From 2-01-FULL-40-42 sp964349415 (GTDB lineage: Bacteria; Patescibacteriota; Microgenomatia; UBA1406; GWC2-37-13): DNA of 6,057 nucleotides. The translations under genes were made by a program, and so were the position numbers. This document shows, piece after piece, positions 1 to 5,973 of this stretch; within the stretch, counting starts at the first letter, position 1; each line of letters starts with the position of its first letter. The notes beneath the pieces are model-generated. The model was given only the letters and a program-made list of their open reading frames with translations, did no database searches and was not told the DNA's origin. The stretch spans positions 1-6,057 of the forward strand of contig CAYGGJ010000046.1 in the NCBI GenBank assembly GCA_964349415.1, read 5' to 3'.

Positions 1-1390
1 GTTCAAGCGCCATCTCTTTTGGCATTCCGCACTGATCTATACGAAGCTCAGGTCCCACGATGATCGTAGAACGGCCGGAATAATCAACACGTTTTCCAAG
101 AAGATTCTGTCTGAACCGTCCTTGTTTTCCACGAAGCACATCGGACAAAGATTTTTGGATTTTCGAGGCAACTCCATGTGTTCTTGTGCGTCCTCGGGAT
201 TTTTGAAGATCTAAAAGAGAGTCAACGGCTTCCTGAAGCATCCTCTTTTCGTTTCTCAAGATAATCTCAGGTGCACCAAGTTCAATAAGCTGTTTCAGTC
301 GGTTATTTCTATTGATTACTCTTCGGTAGAAATCATTTAAATCAGAGGTCGCAAATTTTCCACCCGGAAGCTGTACAACGGGCCGCAGATCCGGAGGAAT
401 GACGGGAAGGATTGTCATAACCATCCATACAGGAGAGGTGTCACTCTTAATAAACGACTCAATGATTCTCAACTTCTTGAGAAGTTTGTTTCTTTTGTCT
501 CCCTTTGCTTTTACCAATCCGTCAAGCGCACCGGTGTAGAGCTTTTGTAGATCAAGATTTGAGAGGATTTCATAGACTACTTCAGAACCCATTCCAACCT
601 CGACAAATTTACTCAGTTCAAGACCCCGAAGATACAGATAATCATCCTCTTCAAGAAGATCATTTGTCCGCAAACTCTTAACCACCTTTATTATGCGGTC
701 ATAAAAGGCAGCCTTTTGTGCTTTTTTCTCAACAAATACATTGGAAAGTTTTTTTAGCTGCTCTTTTTCTTTTAAGGACAGTTCCTGTACTGCCAAATCT
801 TTTTGTTCTTTGTTGGTAAGCTTCTTTTTTAAAGCTTCTTCGTCTTTTGCGAAATTCTTCTTAAGCTTCTCTTTTTCTTCATCAACTGCATCTTCCTCAA
901 CCTTGATCTCTTTCTTTTTCATCTCTTCAAGCGCAAGAAGAGATTCTTTTTGTTTGTCAGCGTCAACACTTTTTACGACATAGAGGGCGTAGTAGATTAC
1001 ACGCTCCAAAGATTGCGGTGGGATATCAAGTAGGGTACTGAGAGGAGCAGAGGCGCCTTTAAAATACCAGATATGGGCTATGGGAGAAGCAAGCTTAATG
1101 TATCCCATTCGTTCACGCCGTACAGCTGAAGTGGTGACTTCAACTCCACAACGGTCACAGACAATTCCTTTATATCTGATTCTTTTATATTTTCCACAGT
1201 AACATTCATAATCCTTTGTTGGGCCGAAGATTCTTTCGTCAAAAAGACCATCCTTTTCAGGGCGGAGCGTACGATAATTAATGGTTTCCGGTTTGGTCAC
1301 CTCTCCTTTTGACCACTTCAATATATCCTCGGGCGAGGCCAACCGGATCTTTAGACCACTAAATTCTTCTACTTGTAGATCGTCATCCAT
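1..1390 (-). CDS. rpoC: DNA-directed RNA polymerase subunit beta' (5' part, 463 codons, runs off the left edge)
   Basis: Beta' subunit of RNA polymerase; with beta it forms the clamp, the main channel and the active site. I translated the reverse complement from the ATG at 1390-1388 and found it open to the window edge. Visible landmarks are the N-terminal zinc-binding cysteines C63, C65, C78 and C81; the clamp motif LPVIPPDLRP at residues 328-337; the rudder/coiled-coil region GGKFATSDLNDFYRRVINRN at 343-362; and the switch-2 region GKQGRFRQNLLGKRVDYSGR at 421-440. The NADFDGD magnesium-binding motif should lie roughly 80-90 codons beyond the edge. Residues about 145-225 form a Lys/Glu-rich, probably helical stretch that makes this clamp segment some 80-90 residues longer than in E. 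coli (alignment from memory). The gene starts one base after the rpoB stop with no visible Shine-Dalgarno, so reinitiation by coupling is likely. Identity is certain. Confidence 0.98.
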   Translation of the reverse strand, partial: MDDDLQVEEFSGLKIRLASPEDILKWSKGEVTKPETINYRTLRPEKDGLFDERIFGPTKDYECYCGKYKRIRYKGIVCDRCGVEVTTSAVRRERMGYIKLASPIAHIWYFKGASAPLSTLLDIPPQSLERVIYYALYVVKSVDADKQKESLLALEEMKKKEIKVEEDAVDEEKEKLKKNFAKDEEALKKKLTNKEQKDLAVQELSLKEKEQLKKLSNVFVEKKAQKAAFYDRIIKVVKSLRTNDLLEEDDYLYLRGLELSKFVEVGMGSEVVYEILSNLDLQKLYTGALDGLVKAKGDKRNKLLKKLRIIESFIKSDTSPVWMVMTILPVIPPDLRPVVQLPGGKFATSDLNDFYRRVINRNNRLKQLIELGAPEIILRNEKRMLQEAVDSLLDLQKSRGRTRTHGVASKIQKSLSDVLRGKQGRFRQNLLGKRVDYSGRSTIIVGPELRIDQCGMPKEMALE

Positions 1391-1391
1391 A

Positions 1392-4300
1392 TTATTTGAT
1401 GTAATCAACTGATAATCCAAGGGCATTCAACTCTTTAAGAAGCACGTGGAAAGATTCCGGTACACTGGACTGCGGAATATCCAATCCCTTAATGATTGAT
1501 TCAAATGCTTTTACGCGGCCTCTCAAATCGTCTGATTTGATTGTCAACATTTCTTGAAGTACATAAGGTACTCGGTGTGATTCAAGAGCCCAAACTTCCA
1601 TCTCTCCAAATCTTTGTCCACCCATTTGGGATTTTCCACCAAGCGGTTGCTGGGTTACCAAAGAGTAAGGACCTACGGATCGAGCGTGGAACTTATCTTC
1701 AATCATGTGGATAAGCTTCATGATGTAGCCAATACCTACCAAAACTTTCTTATCAAAAGGTTTTCCGGTTTGACCGTCAATAAGGGTAGTTTTTCCGTCT
1801 ATTGGTATGTCCATTTTTTGAAGTTCTTTCATAATGAAGTCTTCCTGAATCTTTTCAAACACAGGGAATGAGATTTGCGTGCCTTCCTGTTGCGCGACCA
1901 AACCAAGAAGCGTTTCGTAAAGTTGTCCGAGATTCATACGGGAAAGGATGGAGAGGGGAGAGATGATGATATCTACCGGAGTTCCGTCTTCAAGATACGG
2001 CATATCCCACTCAGGTAATACTTTTGAGATGACTCCTTTATTACCGTGGCGTCCTGCAAGCTTGTCTCCTGCGGTTATTTTTCGCATCTGTGAAATCGTG
2101 ACCAGTATTCTTTTCAAAACACTTGGTTCAAGTTCGTTTGGATCTTTTTTTGTGTCAATAACCTGAATGTCCGTCACCACTCCGCGTTTTCCATACGGCA
2201 CCCGAAGAGAGGTATCTTTTACGTCCTTTGCTTTTTCACCAAAAATTGCACGTAAGAGTCTTTCTTCTGCGGAAAGTTCTTTTTCTCCCTTTGGAGCGAC
2301 CTTGCCTACTAAAATATCTCCACCTTTAAGCTCTGTTCCCAAAATTACCAAACCATCCTTATCAAGATTTTGAAGTACCTCCTCACGTACATTTGGAATA
2401 TCACGGGTCAGCTCTTCTGGACCTAGCTTGGTGTCTACGACATCGGCTATAAACTCTTCGCTGGTTATCGAGGTAAGAACGTCATCTTTAACCAACCGTT
2501 CTGAGATCACAAATCCATCCTCGTATCCCAATCCGTTTAAAGAGGTGTATGCAATCACCAGATTTTGTCCAAGCGCAAGTTTCCCACCGCTTGTAGCAGG
2601 GCCGTCGATGAGCACATCGCCCTTTTTCATCTTTTCCTTTGGTTCAACCACCGGTCTTTGATCAAAAACTACGTCTTTGTTTGTCTTTGAAAATCTCTCG
2701 AGGTCATACTGATATTTCTTTCCGCTTTTTCCTTTAAAAATGACTTTTTCACCGTCTACATAGTCAACAGTTCCGTCTTCCTGAGCAAAAACTGTTCTCT
2801 TAAGAGCAGAAGAGACCTTTTTTTCCATACCAGTACCTACAAGAGGAGCCTGCGGGTTGACCAAGGGTACAGCCTGACATTGCATGTGAGTACCCATGAG
2901 AGCTCGGCTCGCATCATCATTTTGCAGAAAAGGAATAAGTGCCGCAGCAGCTCCTACGGTCTGTCGCGGTGAGACATCGATAAAGTCGAGTTTGTCGGGG
3001 GTTACTTCTATAATTTCGCCTTCATGACGGGCTACTACATGGTCGTCGGTAAGAAATCCTTTCGAGTCGATGTTTACGGTGTCGGATGTAATATGATATT
3101 TTTCTTCGTCATCTGCCTGCAGATAGGTGATCTGGTTGGTGATTTTTGCCACAGTTTTTCCACCCTTCTTAATCCTTTCTATTTTTCTATAGGGAGTTTC
3201 AAGGAAGTTATATTTGTTTACCTTACTGTAAAGTGCCATATACGTAACAACTCCGATGTTAGGTCCTTCGGGAGATCGGATCGGACAGATTCTTCCGTAT
3301 TGTGATGCTGAAATATCACGGATTGAGAAGGAAGCGCGTTCTTTTTCAATTCCTCCCGGTCCTCCTACGGTTATTCTTCTTAAGTTATCAAGCTCAGAAA
3401 GGGGATTGGTCTGATCGACGATCGTAGAAAGTTGACTGGTGCGGAAAAATGAATTCAAAGCGACAGTAAGAGGTTTGGAATTTACGATTTGATGAGGGCT
3501 TACGTGGGTTTCTCCCGCTACAAGACTCATCCTCTCCTTAATCTCGCGCTCTGCTCGGACCATTCCGACGCGGATTCCATACATGCCGACAAGTTCTCCG
3601 ACTGTGCGGAGTCTTCTGTTTCCAAGGTGGTCAATGTCGTCGAACTTCCCTTTTTCCTGGGTAAGGTTTACCAAGTACTTGATGGTCGCAATGACATCTT
3701 CTTTACTAAGTAGATAATTTTCTTTCTTTATTTCGGTCTTCAACCCAAGCTTTTTGTTAATTTTGTATCTTCCGACGTCTGAAAGGGAGTATTTTTGAGG
3801 GTTAAAGAAGAGATTATTTATGGTCGCATACGCATTATCAAGAATAAGAGGCTCACCCGGCTTAACCCTTCGATACATTTCAAGAGTAGCTTCATCTTTA
3901 TTATTGGTTTGATCTTTTTTAAGAGTGGGTACGATATATTTGTCGACAAGTGCGCGGTCAAGGTCGGAGAAGTGTTGAAGGATCTGGGAATTTGACTCCC
4001 CTTCAAAAATCTTGACCAGTACACTGGCCAAAAACTTTCTTTTTTTATTTACCTTGATCTCAATAAGGTTGTTCTTATTGATTGTCATATCAAGCCAAGC
4101 TCCGATATACGGCCTGATCTCAGCGTTATAAAGAGTGAGGCCTGTGGTTTTGTCAATTTCAGCGGTAAAGTAGACTCCCGGTGAACGGACGAGCTGGTTA
4201 ATTACGACGCGTTCAATTCCATTTATGATAAAAGTACCCCGGTCGGTCATTTTGGGTAGGTTGAAAAAGTATACGTCCTGTCTTTTTTCAGAACCGGTTC

Positions 4301-4607
4301 TTTTATTGATCAGTCGGAGTTTTAGATAAACAGGAGTATCAAATGTAAGCTTTTTTTGAAGACAAAGTTCAAGAGGGTAGCGTGGATCTCCGAAGGAGAG
4401 TCCGTCATAATGGAGTTCGAATTTTTTACCCGTGTAATCGTTGATCGGATAAAATTCACCTAAGATTTCCTTGACGTCATTTTTAAGAAATTTCTCCCAC
4501 GAATTTTTCTGAACTTCAATGAGATCGAGTTCGTCTAATCTTGGTTCTTTTCTACCTAACAAAAGTTCCTCTTTGGGATTAGTTTTTGGGATTGATATGC
4601 TTCGCAT
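1392..4607 (-). CDS. rpoB: DNA-directed RNA polymerase subunit beta
   Basis: Beta subunit of RNA polymerase, complete at 1071 residues with a TAA stop. It is short for the family because lineage insertions are missing and the loops are trimmed. Landmarks in order: RSPGVYF at 141-147; the rifampicin-pocket region at about 389-416, followed by GGPGGIEKERASFSIRD and RSPEGPNIG (444-452); the active-site acidic pair E696-D697; the basic residues K849 and K857 in GDKLAGRHGNKG (847-858), matching E. coli K1065 and K1073; and the C-terminal clamp/anchor QQPLGGKSQMGGQRFGEMEVW (986-1006, abbreviated here by positions). The catalytic residues I could check are intact. The rifampicin pocket differs from sensitive enzymes at T395, N408 and T413 (E. 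coli 513, 526, 531). The ATG at 4607 is favoured because the typical N-terminal segment with IEVQKNSWEKF (30-40) follows at normal distance. A strong promoter with an approximately 80-nt leader precedes it, and rpoC follows after one base. Confidence 0.99.
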   Translation of the reverse strand: MRSISIPKTNPKEELLLGRKEPRLDELDLIEVQKNSWEKFLKNDVKEILGEFYPINDYTGKKFELHYDGLSFGDPRYPLELCLQKKLTFDTPVYLKLRLINKRTGSEKRQDVYFFNLPKMTDRGTFIINGIERVVINQLVRSPGVYFTAEIDKTTGLTLYNAEIRPYIGAWLDMTINKNNLIEIKVNKKRKFLASVLVKIFEGESNSQILQHFSDLDRALVDKYIVPTLKKDQTNNKDEATLEMYRRVKPGEPLILDNAYATINNLFFNPQKYSLSDVGRYKINKKLGLKTEIKKENYLLSKEDVIATIKYLVNLTQEKGKFDDIDHLGNRRLRTVGELVGMYGIRVGMVRAEREIKERMSLVAGETHVSPHQIVNSKPLTVALNSFFRTSQLSTIVDQTNPLSELDNLRRITVGGPGGIEKERASFSIRDISASQYGRICPIRSPEGPNIGVVTYMALYSKVNKYNFLETPYRKIERIKKGGKTVAKITNQITYLQADDEEKYHITSDTVNIDSKGFLTDDHVVARHEGEIIEVTPDKLDFIDVSPRQTVGAAAALIPFLQNDDASRALMGTHMQCQAVPLVNPQAPLVGTGMEKKVSSALKRTVFAQEDGTVDYVDGEKVIFKGKSGKKYQYDLERFSKTNKDVVFDQRPVVEPKEKMKKGDVLIDGPATSGGKLALGQNLVIAYTSLNGLGYEDGFVISERLVKDDVLTSITSEEFIADVVDTKLGPEELTRDIPNVREEVLQNLDKDGLVILGTELKGGDILVGKVAPKGEKELSAEERLLRAIFGEKAKDVKDTSLRVPYGKRGVVTDIQVIDTKKDPNELEPSVLKRILVTISQMRKITAGDKLAGRHGNKGVISKVLPEWDMPYLEDGTPVDIIISPLSILSRMNLGQLYETLLGLVAQQEGTQISFPVFEKIQEDFIMKELQKMDIPIDGKTTLIDGQTGKPFDKKVLVGIGYIMKLIHMIEDKFHARSVGPYSLVTQQPLGGKSQMGGQRFGEMEVWALESHRVPYVLQEMLTIKSDDLRGRVKAFESIIKGLDIPQSSVPESFHVLLKELNALGLSVDYIK

Positions 4608-4640
4608 TAGATTCTTTTATCGGTCTTTCGAGAGAAATTA

Positions 4641-4650
4641 TGTGTACACA
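4641..4650. promoter_or_regulatory. Perfect 10-bp palindrome in the rpoB leader
   Basis: TGTGTACACA is a perfect inverted repeat directly downstream of the T-tract of the leader hairpin, about 34 bases before the rpoB ATG. It could be a half-site-to-half-site operator or simply chance; nothing else identifies a binding protein. Confidence 0.2.
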
Positions 4651-4675
4651 AAAAACCCCCACAAAAATAGGGGAC
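4650..4675 (-). terminator. Terminator-like hairpin in the rpoB leader (possible attenuator)
   Basis: Read on the minus strand, CCCC (4673-4670) can pair with GGGG (4660-4657) across a 9-base loop. Two wobble pairs can extend the stem, and six T residues (4655-4650) follow it. This has the form of a short intrinsic terminator. It lies downstream of the predicted rpoB promoter and about 40 bases before the ATG, so it would act inside the leader as an attenuator or pause site, besides possibly ending read-through from the upstream pair. The stem has only four G-C pairs, so strength is doubtful. Confidence 0.4.
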
Positions 4676-4693
4676 GCTTTCGAAAATCTCTAT

Positions 4694-4722
4694 ACTATAT
4701 AATAGCCAGGAGAGAAAGTCAA
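4694..4722 (-). promoter_or_regulatory. Predicted sigma70-type promoter for rpoBC
   Basis: Minus-strand TTGACT (4722-4717), a 17-base spacer and TATAGT (4699-4694) match the TTGACA/TATAAT consensus in 5 of 6 positions at each box with ideal spacing. Transcription would start near 4687, leaving an untranslated leader of about 80 bases before the rpoB ATG. The -35 box includes the TGA stop (4721-4719) of the upstream YtxH-like gene, so rpoBC has its own promoter directly abutting the previous gene. No transcription data are available; the call rests on consensus match and position. Confidence 0.65.
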
Positions 4723-5006
4723 GAGGATTTCGATTCTTCAAGAGCCGTAAATGTACGTTTTATTTTTGGGGTAATCCGTTCGTTAACTTCATGGAGCGCT
4801 TCAACGCCAAATTCCTTAATCTTTTCAAACAAGACCTCATCTAAACCTTCCGAAGCGTCAAGAACTTTTTTTAAAGTCTCTCTCCCTTTTTTTGTACCCA
4901 AAAAGAAGATGGCAGAACTTGCCGTTGATACTCCGAGGGCAAAACCAAACCAGAAACCGGAGCGTTTATGGTCGTCGGTTGTATAAAGGGTAGGTTTATT
5001 TTTCAT
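4719..5006 (-). CDS. YtxH-like single-pass membrane protein
   Basis: A 95-residue protein with a polar N-terminus, one hydrophobic segment at about residues 17-36 (glycine- and alanine-rich), then GTKKGRETLKKV (37-48) and a charged helical tail. Short N-terminus, glycine-rich membrane helix and a following G-x-x-x-G-[RK]-E-T-x-[KR]-K signature are the pattern of the YtxH family, whose biochemical role is not established (Bacillus YtxH belongs to a general-stress operon). The ATG at 5006-5004 is preceded directly by an in-frame GTG (5009-5007), which would add one residue; I prefer ATG. The start overlaps the end of the DUF948-like gene by 11 bases, so the two are probably co-translated. The TGA stop lies inside the rpoBC -35 box. 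Family assignment is by pattern only. Confidence 0.8.
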   Translation of the reverse strand: MKNKPTLYTTDDHKRSGFWFGFALGVSTASSAIFFLGTKKGRETLKKVLDASEGLDEVLFEKIKEFGVEALHEVNERITPKIKRTFTALEESKSS

Positions 5007-5253
5007 CACGTTTTCTTTTGAAAGTATCGAGAATTTTAAAAACGCCTTTTACCCCGCTTAAAAATCCGACAACTTCATTAAAACCCGATTCCACTCCCAG
5101 TCCGACACGTTCAAAACCTTCAATAATATTATTGGTTCTCCGCAAAGTTTCTCTGATTTCGCGCAGGAGTAATACCACCTGTATTCCTACAATCACTAAA
5201 AAAATTGTCGTTACCGATAATGTCACTGCAAGTAAAATCTGCGTCATATCCAT
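4996..5253 (-). CDS. DUF948/YtxG-like small membrane protein
   Basis: An 85-residue protein: a very short N-terminus, a long hydrophobic helix at residues 6-30, then an amphipathic charged helix (REIRETLRRTNNIIEGFERV, 31-50), a Gly/Val/Phe-rich segment and a basic tail (KRKRDEK). One N-terminal transmembrane helix followed by a coiled-coil-like cytoplasmic helix is the layout of DUF948 proteins such as Bacillus YtxG. Its stop overlaps the start of the YtxH-like gene, and the order DUF948 then YtxH is the same as ytxG-ytxH in Bacillus, which strengthens both calls. Function is unknown; a role at the membrane or in stress response is inference. No Shine-Dalgarno is seen; a candidate -10 box ends six bases before the ATG. 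A MET at codon 3 is an alternative start. Confidence 0.8.
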   Translation of the reverse strand: MDMTQILLAVTLSVTTIFLVIVGIQVVLLLREIRETLRRTNNIIEGFERVGLGVESGFNEVVGFLSGVKGVFKILDTFKRKRDEK

Positions 5254-5259
5254 GCTTTC

Positions 5260-5288
5260 ATTATGTATAAAAAATTGAAAGAATGCAA
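5260..5288 (-). promoter_or_regulatory. Candidate promoter of the DUF948/YtxH pair, probably leaderless
   Basis: Minus-strand TTGCAT (5288-5283), a 17-base AT-rich spacer and CATAAT (5265-5260). The -10 box matches consensus at 5 of 6 positions, the -35 box only at its first three. Six bases separate the -10 from the ATG at 5253, which would put the transcription start at or within a base or two of the start codon. An overlapping TATACA (5270-5265) is an alternative -10 and would give a leader of about five bases. Confidence 0.4.
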
Positions 5289-5297
5289 ACCGTCAGA

Positions 5298-5957
5298 TTA
5301 AGACTTCTTATTAAGAACAAGCGGCTCACTTCCCATTGTGTACATATTTTCTCCCTCTACTACTACAGCGCTATCATCTCGCAAACCATAGATTTTGCCT
5401 GAATATTTTTTGACCGCTTCTATTAAATTTTCTTTACGATTTGGAAAATGTGAATTTTCAAGATGGGGCATAAAGACAAAATTTACAATCTCCAAGTACT
5501 TAATGATGCCGTAATCGCCACTAAAGCCATAAACTTTGGCATAAGCATCTCTCGACAATCTTTTTCCTAGCACCATGGAACCAGCACTGCTTCCAACGTA
5601 GACTTTAGATTTCAATAGTTTAGGAAGCAACTTAGAAAATCCTGTTTTGTTATATACGCTCATTAGGTAATCAGTGTCGCCACCAACAACAAAAATCACG
5701 TCATGAAGTTTTATTCTTTCCTCTACAGTTTTAATATCCAACGCTAATAAATTAACCAGTTCAAGATTACCGCCGAAATTGTCTCTTACTGTATTTAAAT
5801 TGTCTAGGACCCAACGGAGATTGTCCTCGTGTTCAACAGCATATCCTTCATTGACGATAGCAATGTTGATGGAGTTACGTTTTTTCCCAACCAACTCCTC
5901 ACATTTAAGAATAATTTCTTCTGTGTAAAAACCTTCCGAACAAAGAATAAGTTTCAT
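5298..5957 (-). CDS. Peptidase S51 / dipeptidase E-like protein (class I glutamine amidotransferase-like fold)
   Basis: A 219-residue protein, the usual size for family S51 (serine exopeptidases such as PepE that release N-terminal Asp dipeptides, and relatives). It opens with MKLILCSEGF, the first strand of the fold. FVVGGDTDYLM (89-99) is the family's conserved GG[ND]T segment, and GSSAG (122-126) is the nucleophile elbow with S124 as the predicted catalytic serine. MPHLE (163-167) supplies the likely catalytic histidine H165. The third residue of the triad cannot be placed with confidence; D137 is a candidate. No signal peptide, so cytoplasmic. Substrate is unknown: S51 proteins include dipeptidases, cyanophycinases and uncharacterised groups. 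The gene has its own extended -10 promoter very close to the ATG, and AGGAA touches the ATG, too close for a normal ribosome-binding site. Confidence 0.9.
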   Translation of the reverse strand: MKLILCSEGFYTEEIILKCEELVGKKRNSINIAIVNEGYAVEHEDNLRWVLDNLNTVRDNFGGNLELVNLLALDIKTVEERIKLHDVIFVVGGDTDYLMSVYNKTGFSKLLPKLLKSKVYVGSSAGSMVLGKRLSRDAYAKVYGFSGDYGIIKYLEIVNFVFMPHLENSHFPNRKENLIEAVKKYSGKIYGLRDDSAVVVEGENMYTMGSEPLVLNKKS

Positions 5958-5964
5958 TTCCTAG

Positions 5965-5973
5965 ATTATATCA
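5965..5973 (-). promoter_or_regulatory. Extended -10 promoter of the S51 peptidase gene, probably leaderless
   Basis: Minus-strand TGATATAAT is a perfect extended -10 (TGnTATAAT). No good -35 box lies at 16-18 bases upstream, as is usual for extended -10 promoters. Seven bases separate TATAAT from the ATG at 5957, so transcription is expected to start at or next to the start codon, giving a leaderless or nearly leaderless mRNA. The TGA of the motif is also the stop codon of the possible upstream partial gene. Confidence 0.55.

Noticed and set aside
741..983. 80-codon plus-strand frame made almost only of Ser, Phe and Leu
   Set aside because: It is the complement of the Lys/Glu-rich insertion in rpoC, whose AAA/GAA codons read as TTT/TTC on the other strand.
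1..1390. Possible intein, split or frameshift in rpoC because no complete frame is present
   Set aside because: I read the frame codon by codon from 1390 to the edge; it is open with conserved motifs in order. It is only cut by the window boundary.
3818..4024. 68-codon minus-strand frame inside rpoB
   Set aside because: It lies in another frame of the continuous rpoB gene, which shows conserved motifs on both sides; there is no sign of a frameshift.
1392..4607. In-frame TGA recoding (Gracilibacteria/Absconditabacteria code)
   Set aside because: Glycine positions in conserved motifs use GGN codons and no internal TGA occurs, while TGA ends the YtxH-like gene.
4519..4986. 155-codon plus-strand open frame across the rpoB start and the YtxH-like gene
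   Set aside because: It is antisense to two well-supported genes and covers the rpoBC promoter; the sequence is low in conserved features and rich in Ser and Arg, typical of a shadow frame.
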